Assembly (NCBI RefSeq): GCF_000013565.1
Contig: NC_007802.1
Coordinates: forward strand, 992,001-1,056,000
Length of the DNA: 64,000 nt
Direction of reading: 5' to 3'
Source of the DNA: Jannaschia sp. CCS1
GTDB taxonomy: Bacteria > Pseudomonadota > Alphaproteobacteria > Rhodobacterales > Rhodobacteraceae
Below are positions 23,362 to 32,548 of the stretch, piece after piece (the stretch's first letter is position 1; every line of letters begins with the position of its first letter). The position numbers and the translations under genes were made by a program. Under the pieces are notes generated by a model. That model saw nothing but the letters and a program-made list of their open reading frames with translations, was not told where the DNA came from and searched no databases.

Positions 23362-23460
23362 ATGACCGCCCTGAACACCATCGCCTGCTCAGCCGTCCTG
23401 CTGATCCTCGTGATGTTCACGGTCATGGTTGCTGCCCCCGTCTCTGCCGGAATGCTCTGA
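23362..23460 (+). CDS. Small single-TM protein (32 aa)
   Basis: A 32-residue open frame with GGAGAG 8 bases before the ATG. Residues 8-28 form a single hydrophobic helix (ACSAVLLILVMFTVMVAA). It is followed by a clear terminator, consistent with a real, separately transcribed small gene. Function unknown. It resembles the 47-residue small protein 195 bases downstream in layout, though not clearly in sequence. Confidence 0.5.
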   Translation: MTALNTIACSAVLLILVMFTVMVAAPVSAGML

Positions 23461-23535
23461 GCGACCTGTCCCTCAGGTGCGGCGGGCTTTGTCCCTTGTC
23501 CCGCTGCACCGCCCCTCCCATTCGTAACGAGTGTC

Positions 23536-23559
23536 ACGGCCCCCTTGTGGGGCCGTTTT
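23536..23559 (+). terminator. Rho-independent terminator
   Basis: ACGGCCCC pairs perfectly with GGGGCCGT around a 5-base loop, followed by TTTT. It lies 75 bases after the 32-residue small gene and separates it from the next one. Confidence 0.85.
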
Positions 23560-23654
23560 CGTGTGTGGGTGCCGCTGAAGGTATGGAATGCCTGCCTTCT
23601 GCGCCGCGCCGTGTGCCGCTACGCTAAGCCCATCGACGAGAAGGAGTTGCCCAG

Positions 23655-23798
23655 ATGTCTATCATGAATTTGCTGTCCGTCACCCTCATCGCCCTGATCC
23701 TTGCCTGTGTCATGGCCCTTGTCTTTGGCGTCCGTGCCGCCGATGCCGGTGCCGCAACCCCGCCTGCTCCTACCGTCCAGACCATCGCCGTCTTGTGA
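23655..23798 (+). CDS. Small single-TM protein (47 aa)
   Basis: A 47-residue open frame with AAGGAG 8 bases upstream of the ATG. Residues 7-26 are a hydrophobic helix (SVTLIALILACVMALVFG), and the tail is Ala/Pro/Thr-rich and probably exposed. No family is recognised. It is 66 bases upstream of proS and may share its transcript. Confidence 0.5.
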   Translation: MSIMNLLSVTLIALILACVMALVFGVRAADAGAATPPAPTVQTIAVL

Positions 23799-23864
23799 GG
23801 CAAACCCCTTTGGCGTAGACCGTCGGGACCAGTTTTGTCCCCGTTTGTTCCAAGGTCTCCTCCC

Positions 23865-25223
23865 ATGCGCCTCAGCCGCTATTTCCTTCCCGTCCTGAAA
23901 GAAACGCCCGCCGAGGCGCAGATCGTCAGCCACCGCCTGATGTTGCGCGCGGGCATGATCAAGCAAGCCAGCGCCGGGATCTATTCGTGGCTTCCGCTTG
24001 GCTACAAGGTCCTCAAGCGCATTGAACGGATCGTCCACGAAGAACAGATCCGCGCCGGTCACATCCCGATGCTGATGCCCACGCTGCAATCGGCGGATCT
24101 GTGGCAAAAGTCCGGGCGGTTCGATGCTTACGGCCCCGAAATGCTGCGCCTGAAGGACCGCCATGACCGCGACATGCTATACGGTCCCACCAATGAGGAA
24201 ATGATCACCGATATGGTGGGCACGTTCGTGACCTCCTACAAATCGCTGCCCCTGACGCTCTATCACATCCAGTGGAAGTTCCGCGATGAGGTGCGTCCTA
24301 GGTTCGGCGTCATGCGGGGCCGTGAGTTCCTGATGAAGGACGGCTACAACTTTGACCTGACGAAAGAGGCGGCGCTGCACGCCTACAACCGCCACCTCGT
24401 GTCCTACCTGCGCACCTATGAACGGATGGGCCTGCAAGCGATCCCGATGCGGGCGGACAGCGGGCCGATTGGCGGCGATTATACCCATGAATTCCTCGTC
24501 CTCGCCGACACCGGCGAGTCGGAGGTCTTCTACGACGCAGAGATCACCGATCTGAAGTTCGGCGACCGCGAGATCGACTATGATGATGTCGCACAGTGCG
24601 ACGCGGTGTTGCAGGAATTTACCTCACGCTATGCGCGGACCGATGAGACCCATGATGAGGCCGAGTTTGCCGCGATCCCCGGGGATCGTCAGCGCAGCGC
24701 GCGGGGCATCGAGGTGGGGCAGATCTTCTATTTCGGCACTGAGTATTCCGAAAAGTTGGGGGCCCATGTCCAGAATGATGAAGGGGAGCGGGTGCCGCTC
24801 CATATGGGATCCCACGGGATCGGCGTGTCGCGTCTGTTGGGTGCGATCATTGAGGCGAGCCATGACGATAAGGGGATCATTTGGCCCGAGGGCGTGACGC
24901 CGTTCCATTGCGGGATCGTCAACCTCAAGCAAGGCGATGCAGAGGCTGATGCGGCCTGCGAAGCGCTGGAAACGGCGCTGGAAAACGCAGGCCTTGAGCC
25001 GCTTTACGATGACCGGAACGAGCGGGCGGGCGGCAAGTTCGCGACGATGGACCTGATCGGCCTGCCGTGGCGGATCACGGTGGGTCCGCGGGGCCTCAAG
25101 AATGGCGTGGTGGAGCTGACCAGCCGGCGCACGGGCGAAAGCGAAGAGCTGACGCCCGACGCCGCAGTGGCGCGCGTGGCGGAGGTTTACGCCGCCCACA
25201 AACCCGTTAACGCAGCGGTCTGA
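23865..25223 (+). CDS. proS: Prolyl-tRNA synthetase (short alphaproteobacterial type)
   Basis: This enzyme charges tRNA-Pro. The 452-residue protein is the short class that lacks the editing insertion domain found in E. coli ProRS. Class II motif 1 lies around the [17 protein letters not shown] stretch, motif 2 around [21 protein letters not shown], and motif 3 near [18 protein letters not shown]-terminal anticodon-binding domain follows. The start at 23865 gives the family N-terminus MRLSRYFLP. Confidence 0.96.
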   Translation: MRLSRYFLPVLKETPAEAQIVSHRLMLRAGMIKQASAGIYSWLPLGYKVLKRIERIVHEEQIRAGHIPMLMPTLQSADLWQKSGRFDAYGPEMLRLKDRHDRDMLYGPTNEEMITDMVGTFVTSYKSLPLTLYHIQWKFRDEVRPRFGVMRGREFLMKDGYNFDLTKEAALHAYNRHLVSYLRTYERMGLQAIPMRADSGPIGGDYTHEFLVLADTGESEVFYDAEITDLKFGDREIDYDDVAQCDAVLQEFTSRYARTDETHDEAEFAAIPGDRQRSARGIEVGQIFYFGTEYSEKLGAHVQNDEGERVPLHMGSHGIGVSRLLGAIIEASHDDKGIIWPEGVTPFHCGIVNLKQGDAEADAACEALETALENAGLEPLYDDRNERAGGKFATMDLIGLPWRITVGPRGLKNGVVELTSRRTGESEELTPDAAVARVAEVYAAHKPVNAAV

Positions 25224-25320
25224 CGGCCCCGCGTCAAGGTGCTGACAAAAGGCAGGGAATCCGGACTATGGCAGGGGAGGTTCCGAGGGTAGTGTCCTCT
25301 CAAGTCAGAAAGGACCCCTT

Positions 25321-25497
25321 ATGTATAAACTGCTTATCCCCCTGGCGCTTGTCGCCCTAAGTGCCTGTGTGCCCGTCGCGCCCGTTGGTGGCCCTGTCTA
25401 TTACGGTGGTCAAACGGTTGTTCCGGTCGAGCCCGATATCTACGATCTTCCGGCGCATTGCTATTATGACGCCTATCGCCAGGTCATCTGCCGTTAA
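25321..25497 (+). CDS. Small lipoprotein (58 aa)
   Basis: A 58-residue open frame with GAAAGGA upstream of the ATG. The N-terminus is a lipoprotein signal ending in the lipobox LSAC at residues 13-16, so the mature, lipid-anchored part is only about 43 residues. Two Cys and several Tyr sit near the C-terminus (HCYYDAYRQVIC), possibly forming a disulphide. A terminator follows 23 bases later. Function unknown. Confidence 0.65.
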   Translation: MYKLLIPLALVALSACVPVAPVGGPVYYGGQTVVPVEPDIYDLPAHCYYDAYRQVICR

Positions 25498-25519
25498 GAT
25501 CCAGCCCCGTGACAAGTTG

Positions 25520-25550
25520 ACGGCGTCGAACCCTCGTTCGGCGCCGTTTT
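25520..25550 (+). terminator. Rho-independent terminator after the small lipoprotein
   Basis: ACGGCGTCGAA pairs with TTCGGCGCCGT (one G-U pair) around a 6-base loop and runs into TTTT. Confidence 0.85.
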
Positions 25551-25588
25551 CAGTGTCCTGAGAGGTGTGGCGCCCAGGACGTGGTCGT

Positions 25589-26767
25589 TCACCGTGGCGG
25601 TAAGGTCGCCAATTCCCGCAGGACGGAGTCCGTGTACATGGCAATGTTGCGATCAAAATCCTGATCGGGCTGGTTATCGGTCCGCGATTCCACACCGATG
25701 ATCCGATAACGGTCCCCGTCCTGAATAAACAACGGGGAGCCGCTGTCGCCTTGCAACGTATCGCATTCGTGGATCAGGGTGCTGTCTTCGCCCAATTCGA
25801 TGAACGGACACCCCAGATTGCCCGTCAGTACGCCCTGCTGGTCATAGCTGTAGCCTGCCTGCAGGATCTCCGGGCCCTGGCCCGCTTGCATCGCGGCCAC
25901 CTCGGCGTCATTCAGAAGACCCAGATCCATCCACCCCAGCTGATCGCCCAAGCGCTCCTCCAGGAAGATGAAGGCGAAGTCTGACCCCTCCTGCTCGCCG
26001 TCGATATAGCCGGGGGCCACGTGGAAGCCGCTGATGCCCGAGCGCGCCACATATTCGCCGTTCTGGAAGCCCGCCAGGAACTCCACCGGGGGGGTGTCGA
26101 TCTGGCCATCCTCCACAATGCAATGGGCAGAGGTCACAACCATCGCAGGCCCCACAAGGGTGCCGGTGCAGCTGGCCTCCGAAAGATCCACAAAACCGAT
26201 CATGTTCCACGGCGCGGTGGCGGCGTCGATGATCACGCGGTCATCATTGCCGAAGAACGCGCGGTCAAAGTTAATCTCCGGGGGGCCAAGCTCGGTGATC
26301 AGAACGTCTGCCGTCGGGTAATTGGGCGCGAGATCCTCATAGGTGCCGATCCAGATGTCATACTGGCCGCCCAGGGGGGTATCGAAATTGATCGCCGGGT
26401 TCAGGCCGCTGAAATCGTCATTGCAATGCCACGCGCCGTCCGGGCCGTTAATGAGCATAACGGTATCGGCACCGGCCTCCACGTGGACCGACAGGGGGAA
26501 GCCGAAATCAGCCGTTTCAAATTGCAGGCGCAGGTCCGGGGCGTCGGCGAAAAAGCCCCTGCACGTATCGCCCGAGCGGCTGTCGGTGTAGGTCCCCTGG
26601 TTGGGTCCACCGGCGGCGAGGGTGGTGCGGTTGGGGTCGGGCTGGAAGTTGGAGGCGAGGGTGATTTCGCCAAATGTCGGGTCCAGTGTGACGTCCTGGG
26701 CCTGGGCTGTAGGGGCCGCGAAAAGTAAAAGCACTGCGGGCAGGGCGGCAAAATGTCTGAATGTCAT
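25589..26767 (-). CDS. Secreted trypsin-fold serine protease with N-terminal beta domain (copy 1)
   Basis: A 392-residue exported protein. A Sec signal peptide ends near TAQAQD. Residues about 25-165 form a conserved accessory domain with CRGFFADAP, MLINGPDG, WHCNDD and QYDIWIGTY motifs, resembling pre-peptidase or PPC-type sandwiches. The peptidase domain shows the triad as His in TSAHC, Asp in GSDFAFIFL, and Ser in GDSGSPLF, with paired cysteines around them. It is probably periplasmic or secreted; specificity is unknown. A homologous gene of the same layout lies just upstream on the same strand. Confidence 0.85.
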   Translation of the reverse strand: MTFRHFAALPAVLLLFAAPTAQAQDVTLDPTFGEITLASNFQPDPNRTTLAAGGPNQGTYTDSRSGDTCRGFFADAPDLRLQFETADFGFPLSVHVEAGADTVMLINGPDGAWHCNDDFSGLNPAINFDTPLGGQYDIWIGTYEDLAPNYPTADVLITELGPPEINFDRAFFGNDDRVIIDAATAPWNMIGFVDLSEASCTGTLVGPAMVVTSAHCIVEDGQIDTPPVEFLAGFQNGEYVARSGISGFHVAPGYIDGEQEGSDFAFIFLEERLGDQLGWMDLGLLNDAEVAAMQAGQGPEILQAGYSYDQQGVLTGNLGCPFIELGEDSTLIHECDTLQGDSGSPLFIQDGDRYRIIGVESRTDNQPDQDFDRNIAMYTDSVLRELATLPPR

Positions 26768-26885
26768 AAGGTGTTTTCCGTCAAATGGCGTGCACCTATG
26801 GGACGCTACGCCCCTATGTTCACCCGGGCAAGGGTAAGGGCCAAGACTGGGACTGCGGCAAGCTCGGCCTGCCGCAATCCGATGT

Positions 26886-28109
26886 TCATTTCGTTGCGGG
26901 GGCCGGTGCCGTTGGGGCTGTGGCCGCAGGGGCCGCCCCGGAAAAGGCTTGATACTCGGTCACCACGTTGCCGATATACATGGCCACGTTGATGTCGAAC
27001 TCCAGCTCGGGCCGGAAATCGGTATAGGATTCCACGCCGATGATCCGGTAGCCGTTCGCGTCCTGCACAAACAGGGGCGATCCGCTGTCGCCCTGCACCG
27101 TATCACACTGGTGAACCAGGGTATTCTGGCGACCCAGCTCTACGAATGGGCAGCTGAGGTTGCCGGTCAGGACGTCCGGCTGGTCGGCGCTGTAGCCGCC
27201 CTGAAGGATATCCGGCCCGGTACCGTTGGCGAAGGCCGCCAGCTCTGCCGGGGACAAAGTGCCGATGTTCATCCAGCCCAATTGGTTGCCAAGCGGTTGG
27301 TCGAGGAACAGGAACCCGAAATCCATCCCCTCCTGCTCGGCGATGCGCCAAAGTTCCGGGACATGGTAGCTGGAGATGCGCGATTCCGCCACGGCGGTGC
27401 CGTCCTGATACCCCGCGCTGAACAGCATCGGCGGGTTGTCCGGCTCGCCCAGACCGGTCAGGCAATGGCCGCCCGTCAGCACCACGTTGGGCCCGATCAG
27501 CGTGCCCGTGCAGCTGCCCGATTGCATTTCGACCAGGCCGATCATGTTCCAGGGGGCCTGCGTGACATCCATCACCAGGCGGTCATCGGTGCCGAAGAAC
27601 GACCGGCGGATCTGGGCTTCAAACGGCTCCAGCTCGGTGAAGCTCAACTGCGCGCCGGGGTAGTCGCCCTGGGGGTTGCCATAGGTGCCGACCCAGATGT
27701 CATAGGTGCCGCTCTGGGCCGCCGCGAAGGTCACGGCTGAATCGAGGCCATGGGTGTCGTCGTTGCAATACCACTGCCCATCGGGGCCGTTGATCAGCAA
27801 GACCGGATCGTCATGGGATTCGGCCGTGATCGACAGGGGCTGGCCGTTGGCCTCAAATACCATGCGGTAGTCGGGGGCATTGGCGAAATAGCCGCGGCAG
27901 ACATCGCCGCTGATCGTATCGGTGAAGGACCGCTGCACGTCGCCGCCCGCCAGAATGTAGACCCAGTTGGGGTCATTGGCGAACCCGGCGGCCAGGTCCT
28001 GCACGCCGAAGGTGGGGTTCAGCGAAGCATCCTGCGCGGTGGCGGGGCTCACGATGATGGTGGATAGGGGCGCGGCCAGAAGGGCGGCAGCAAGCGTCAG
28101 GTGGCGCAT
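26886..28109 (-). CDS. Secreted trypsin-fold serine protease with N-terminal beta domain (copy 2)
   Basis: A 407-residue paralogue of the gene that follows it. It has a signal peptide ending ATAQD, the same accessory domain (CRGYFANAP, LINGPDGQWYCNDD, TYDIWVGTY), and the triad His in TGGHC, Asp in GMDFGFLFL and Ser in GDSGSPLF. It differs by an Ala/Pro/Thr-rich C-terminal tail of about 20 residues. The two copies are 118 bases apart in the same direction, a tandem duplication that has diverged through most of its length but kept all catalytic residues. Confidence 0.85.
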   Translation of the reverse strand: MRHLTLAAALLAAPLSTIIVSPATAQDASLNPTFGVQDLAAGFANDPNWVYILAGGDVQRSFTDTISGDVCRGYFANAPDYRMVFEANGQPLSITAESHDDPVLLINGPDGQWYCNDDTHGLDSAVTFAAAQSGTYDIWVGTYGNPQGDYPGAQLSFTELEPFEAQIRRSFFGTDDRLVMDVTQAPWNMIGLVEMQSGSCTGTLIGPNVVLTGGHCLTGLGEPDNPPMLFSAGYQDGTAVAESRISSYHVPELWRIAEQEGMDFGFLFLDQPLGNQLGWMNIGTLSPAELAAFANGTGPDILQGGYSADQPDVLTGNLSCPFVELGRQNTLVHQCDTVQGDSGSPLFVQDANGYRIIGVESYTDFRPELEFDINVAMYIGNVVTEYQAFSGAAPAATAPTAPAPATK

Positions 28110-28337
28110 AGGTCACCTCCAATAAGAAAAGGTCTGGTGACAAAGGTAGGCGCGGAGGGGGCGCTTGGGCAAGGCTATCGTGGCGGGGAATGTTTCGGGT
28201 TCGGTGACGGGGGAGGGGCGGAGATCCACCCTTCTGGACATCCGAGTTGCCTTCTTTTTCATTTAAAAACAGAACTCTGCCTGACGGCAGTATCGCCTCA
28301 GGCCCGCTCCGCCGCCGGGGGGAAGCGCTGGATTTCC

Positions 28338-31300
28338 TTACCCCTGCAACGCGCGCACCACCGTGTCGCCTTCGTGGGCGGATGCCATGGCCTGGGCCGC
28401 CGCATGGGAGCCCGCGAGCGTTGTGTAGTAGGGGATCTTGTCCATCAACGTCACGCTGCGCATGGAGCGGGAATCTTCAACGGCCTGGGCGCCCTCCGTC
28501 GTGTTCATGACCAAAGACACGGCCCCGTCCTTAAGGATATCGACGATGGTGCGCCCGCCCTCATATTGTTTGTTGACGACCTCCGTCTCAATCCCATGAC
28601 CGCCCAGGAACGCGGCGGTGCCGGACGTGGCGAGGATGTGAAAGCCCAGAGATTTCAGGATTTTGGCGGTCTCCACCAGATCTGCCGTTTTGTCAGCTTC
28701 CTTGATCGACAGGAAGGCGGTGCCCGTTTCAGGCAGGGACACGCCCGCACCCAGTTGCGCCTTCAGGAACGCGCGGGGGAAGGTGCGGTCCCAGCCCATG
28801 ACCTCTCCGGTGGAGCGCATTTCCGGCCCCAGAAGCGTATCGACGCCGGGGAAGCGGGCAAACGGCAGAACCGCTTCCTTGACGGAGAACCACGGCGTGC
28901 GGAAATCGGTGAGCGCCATGGGGTCGCCGGGGATGATCGGCGTTTCCTCGTCCACGGGGACGTGGGGTTTGGCGGTCGGGAAGTCGGACAGCTTTTCGCC
29001 GGCCATCAGCCGCGCGGCGATGGAGGCGATGGCGGAATCGGTGGCCTTGGCCACAAAGGGCACGGTGCGGGACGCGCGCGGGTTGACCTCGATCAGGTAG
29101 ATCTTGTCTTCCTTCATCGCGAATTGGATGTTCATCAGGCCGACGACGCCAAGAGCCTTCGCCAACGCCTCCGTCTGGGCGATGATCCGTGTCTGGACCT
29201 GCTCGGACAGGGTGTGGGGTGGCAGGGAACAGGCGCTGTCACCGGAATGGACACCCGCCTCTTCGATATGCTGCATGATGCCCGCCACGTGGACGGCCTC
29301 GCCGTCGCAGAGCGCATCTACGTCCACCTCGACCGCGCCGTCGAGGTAGCTGTCCAGCAACACCGGGCTGTCGCCGGAGACGACCACGGCGTCGCGAATG
29401 TAGCGGTCCAGCTGCGCGGTATCGCGCACGATCTCCATCGCGCGGCCCCCCAGAACGTAGGAGGGGCGGATCACCAACGGGTAACCCAGGGCCTCGGCGG
29501 CCTCCCGGGCCTGCTCATCGGTAAAGGCGATGGCATTTTCGGGCTGCTCAAGCTTGAGCATCTCGACAAGCCCTTGAAAACGCTCCCGATCTTCGGCCAG
29601 GTCAATCGCGTCGGGCGTGGTGCCAAGGATCGGAATGCCCGCCTCTTCCAGCGCATTGGCCAGCTTCAGGGGCGTCTGGCCGCCGAACTGCACGATCACA
29701 CCGTGTAGCGTGCCGTTGTCCTGCTCCACCCGCAGGATCTCCAGCGTGTGTTCCAGGGTCAGCGGCTCGAAATACAACCGATCCGACGTGTCGTAATCCG
29801 TCGACACCGTTTCCGGGTTGCAGTTGACCATGATCGTCTCATAGCCCGCATCGCTGAGCGCAAAACAGGCGTGGCAACAGCAATAATCGAACTCGATCCC
29901 CTGGCCGATCCGGTTCGGGCCACCGCCCAGGATGACGACCTTTTTGGCGTTTGATGGACGGGCTTCGCATTCCGCCTCGCCCATCACGGGGGTCTCGTAA
30001 GTGGAATACATATAGGGCGTCTGGGCCTCGAACTCAGCCGCGCAGGTGTCGATGCGTTTGAACTGCGCGTGCACACCCGCGCCGATGCGGGCACGGCGGA
30101 TTTCGGCCTCGGACAGGCCCGTGAGCGTGGCAAGGCGTGCGTCGGAAAAGCCCATCATCTTCACGCGCCGGAACTCTTCCGCCGTGGCCATCAGGCCGGT
30201 GTCGCGGATGCGAGCCTCTTCCTCGACGATCTCGCGGATGCGCGCGAGGAACCACGGATCAAACTTGGTGACCGCGTTGATCTGGTCGTCGGACAGCCCG
30301 TGGCGCATGGCCTGCGCGATCACACGGATGCGGTCGGGCGTCTGCTGGGACAGCGCCTTGGTGATGGCGGCGGGGTCACTGCCCGCGCCCTCGATCTCGA
30401 TTTCGTCAAAGCCGGTCAGGCCCGTTTCCATCGACGCCAGCGCCTTTTGCATCGACTCGTGGAAGGTCCGGCCAATGGCCATCGCCTCGCCCACGGATTT
30501 CATCGCCGTGGTCAAATGCGGCTCGGACCCGGGGAATTTCTCGAACGCGAACCGGGGGATTTTGGTGACGACGTAGTCGATGGTCGGCTCGAAGCTGGCG
30601 GGCGTGACCTTGGTGATGTCGTTATCCAGCTCGTCCAGCGTATAGCCCACGGCCAGCTTCGCGGCGATCTTGGCGATGGGAAAGCCCGTGGCCTTGGACG
30701 CCAGCGCGGAGGACCGCGAGACACGCGGGTTCATCTCGATCACCACCATGCGGCCATCTTCGGGGTTCATCGCCCATTGGACGTTGGAGCCACCGGTTTC
30801 AACGCCGATCTCCCGCAATACGGCGATGGAGCCGTTGCGCATGATCTGGTATTCCTTGTCGGTCAGCGTCAGGGCCGGGGCCACGGTGATGCTGTCGCCG
30901 GTGTGTACGCCCATCGGGTCCACGTTCTCGATGGCGCAGACGATGATCGCGTTATCGGCGCGGTCGCGCACGACCTCCATCTCAAACTCTTTCCACCCCA
31001 GAAGACTCTCATCCACAAGGATCTGCGCCATGGGGGAGGCTTCCATGCCGGAGCGGCAGAAGAATTCATATTGCTCGCGGTTATAGGCCACGCCGCCGCC
31101 GGTGCCGCCCAGGGTGAAGGCGGGGCGGATGATCGCGGGGAGGCCCACATATTCAATGGCCTCGATGGCCTCCGCCACACCTGCGGCGATGTCAAACTTG
31201 CCGTCGTCGCCCTTGGGGGCGGTGATGATCGTGGCTTTGGGGTTCTCCAGCCCGATCCGGTCCATCGCCTCGCGGAACAGCTTGCGGTCCTCGGCCATCT

Positions 31301-31670
31301 CGATGGCGGGGCGTTTGGCGCCGATCATCTCCACGCCGAATTTCTCCAGCACGCCCGCCTCTTCCAGCGCCAGCGAGGTATTCAGGCCCGTCTGCCCGCC
31401 CATCGTGGGCAGCAGCGCATCGGGGCGTTCCTTCTCGATTATCTTGGCGACAACCTCCGGCGTGATCGGCTCAATATACGTGGCATCGGCCAGTTCCGGG
31501 TCGGTCATGATGGTGGCGGGGTTGGAGTTGACGAGGATGACCCGATATCCCTCTTCCCGCAGCGCCTTGCAGGCTTGCGCGCCGGAATAGTCGAATTCAC
31601 ATGCCTGCCCGATGACGATGGGGCCCGCGCCGATGATCATGATCGAATTGATGTCTGATCTTTTTGGCAT
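28338..31670 (-). CDS. carB: Carbamoyl phosphate synthase large subunit
   Basis: This enzyme makes carbamoyl phosphate for arginine and pyrimidine synthesis from ammonia supplied by CarA. The 1110-residue protein has two ATP-grasp halves, each with GSGP-type ([18 protein letters not shown] and [18 protein letters not shown]) openings, and a C-terminal MGS-like allosteric domain ([17 protein letters not shown]). I chose the ATG at 31670, preceded by GGGGGCC, over an upstream ATG at 31685 with no ribosome site. carA is not adjacent. Confidence 0.96.
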   Translation of the reverse strand: MPKRSDINSIMIIGAGPIVIGQACEFDYSGAQACKALREEGYRVILVNSNPATIMTDPELADATYIEPITPEVVAKIIEKERPDALLPTMGGQTGLNTSLALEEAGVLEKFGVEMIGAKRPAIEMAEDRKLFREAMDRIGLENPKATIITAPKGDDGKFDIAAGVAEAIEAIEYVGLPAIIRPAFTLGGTGGGVAYNREQYEFFCRSGMEASPMAQILVDESLLGWKEFEMEVVRDRADNAIIVCAIENVDPMGVHTGDSITVAPALTLTDKEYQIMRNGSIAVLREIGVETGGSNVQWAMNPEDGRMVVIEMNPRVSRSSALASKATGFPIAKIAAKLAVGYTLDELDNDITKVTPASFEPTIDYVVTKIPRFAFEKFPGSEPHLTTAMKSVGEAMAIGRTFHESMQKALASMETGLTGFDEIEIEGAGSDPAAITKALSQQTPDRIRVIAQAMRHGLSDDQINAVTKFDPWFLARIREIVEEEARIRDTGLMATAEEFRRVKMMGFSDARLATLTGLSEAEIRRARIGAGVHAQFKRIDTCAAEFEAQTPYMYSTYETPVMGEAECEARPSNAKKVVILGGGPNRIGQGIEFDYCCCHACFALSDAGYETIMVNCNPETVSTDYDTSDRLYFEPLTLEHTLEILRVEQDNGTLHGVIVQFGGQTPLKLANALEEAGIPILGTTPDAIDLAEDRERFQGLVEMLKLEQPENAIAFTDEQAREAAEALGYPLVIRPSYVLGGRAMEIVRDTAQLDRYIRDAVVVSGDSPVLLDSYLDGAVEVDVDALCDGEAVHVAGIMQHIEEAGVHSGDSACSLPPHTLSEQVQTRIIAQTEALAKALGVVGLMNIQFAMKEDKIYLIEVNPRASRTVPFVAKATDSAIASIAARLMAGEKLSDFPTAKPHVPVDEETPIIPGDPMALTDFRTPWFSVKEAVLPFARFPGVDTLLGPEMRSTGEVMGWDRTFPRAFLKAQLGAGVSLPETGTAFLSIKEADKTADLVETAKILKSLGFHILATSGTAAFLGGHGIETEVVNKQYEGGRTIVDILKDGAVSLVMNTTEGAQAVEDSRSMRSVTLMDKIPYYTTLAGSHAAAQAMASAHEGDTVVRALQG

Positions 31671-31778
31671 GATGGCCCCCAACATGTGCGCAAACTGTCG
31701 GCGTTATAAGCGCGAGGCGTCGGGGTGCAAGGGCGGAAGGGCCACGTCCCCGGAAAAAGACGCGCGGGATCGTTGCAT

Positions 31779-31794
31779 TTCCAAGAACTTGGAA
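31779..31794. promoter_or_regulatory. TTCCAAG-N2-CTTGGAA palindrome between carB and the HAD gene
   Basis: Two perfect 7-bp arms with a 2-base centre lie in the divergent promoter region, 109 bases upstream of carB and 59 upstream of the HAD gene. Its symmetry suits a dimeric regulator; no specific regulator is recognised. Confidence 0.4.
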
Positions 31795-31852
31795 CCTTCA
31801 GCGCGCGCCCCATGTTGCCTGCTTGTAATTCAGACAGAGCAGGGGCCACAGA

Positions 31853-32530
31853 ATGCCGGAAAAACCCAAAGCCATATTGTTCGGGGCCATTGGCACCCTG
31901 ACAGAGACCTCGGACATGCAAAGGCGAAGCTTCAATGCCGCTTTCCGGGACGCAGGGCTGGAGTGGAGCTGGGGCCGGGAAGCCTATGTCGAGATGTTGC
32001 GATCCCCCGGCGGACGCGACCGGATTGCGGATTACGCCGAAAGCAAGGGCGAGGAGGTCGATGCGGACCGCATTCACGCCGCCAAGGTCGCCCATTTCCG
32101 CGCGTTGGTGGAGAAGGACGGTCTGATCTTGCGCGAAGGGGTCAAGGATGTCATCGCGCAGGCGAGGGAAGACGGCGTGAAGCTGGGGTTCGTGACCACG
32201 ACGGGAACCGATACCGTGGACCTGATCCTGAACGGCCTGTCCGAGAGTGTGTCGCGCAAGGATTTCGCCTTCATCGGAGACCGCGACATGGTGACGGAGG
32301 GCAAACCTTCAGCCGAGATCTACCGGCTTGCGTTGAACCATCTGGGTCTGACGGCGGGCGAGGCGGTCGCCATTGAGGATACGCCGGAAAGTGCCACGGC
32401 AGCTGTGACAGCACGCATAGAATGCGTCGGCTTCCCGGGGGAGGCCGCCCGTGGACGGATCTTCCCCGATGCCGTGACCCATGTCGTTGATCGCCTTGAG
32501 CCGGTCTTTTGCGGTCTGGGTCGGGGGTAG
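31853..32530 (+). CDS. HAD-superfamily-like protein lacking the catalytic aspartates
   Basis: A 225-residue protein with the overall CbbY/beta-phosphoglucomutase-type HAD layout: helical cap (about 17-85), a motif II-like VTTTGTD strand, Lys in EGKPSAEIY, and motif IV-like AIEDTPESA. Motif I, normally DxDGT, reads FGAIGTLTET: the nucleophile Asp is Gly and the second Asp is Ile. The metal-binding acid of motif IV is present. It is therefore probably inactive as a phosphatase, or uses different chemistry. Divergent from carB, with AGGGGCC upstream. Confidence 0.72.
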   Translation: MPEKPKAILFGAIGTLTETSDMQRRSFNAAFRDAGLEWSWGREAYVEMLRSPGGRDRIADYAESKGEEVDADRIHAAKVAHFRALVEKDGLILREGVKDVIAQAREDGVKLGFVTTTGTDTVDLILNGLSESVSRKDFAFIGDRDMVTEGKPSAEIYRLALNHLGLTAGEAVAIEDTPESATAAVTARIECVGFPGEAARGRIFPDAVTHVVDRLEPVFCGLGRG

Positions 32531-32548
32531 CCCCTGCAACAGCGCGCC

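Noticed and set aside
26853-26877. TGCGGCA/TGCCGCA hairpin between the two proteases
   Set aside because: A 7-bp stem without a T-tract; too weak to call as a terminator.
28270-28300. Weak hairpin after carB as a terminator
   Set aside because: The stem is only about 6 bp with a long loop, and the T-run lies about 10 bases away.
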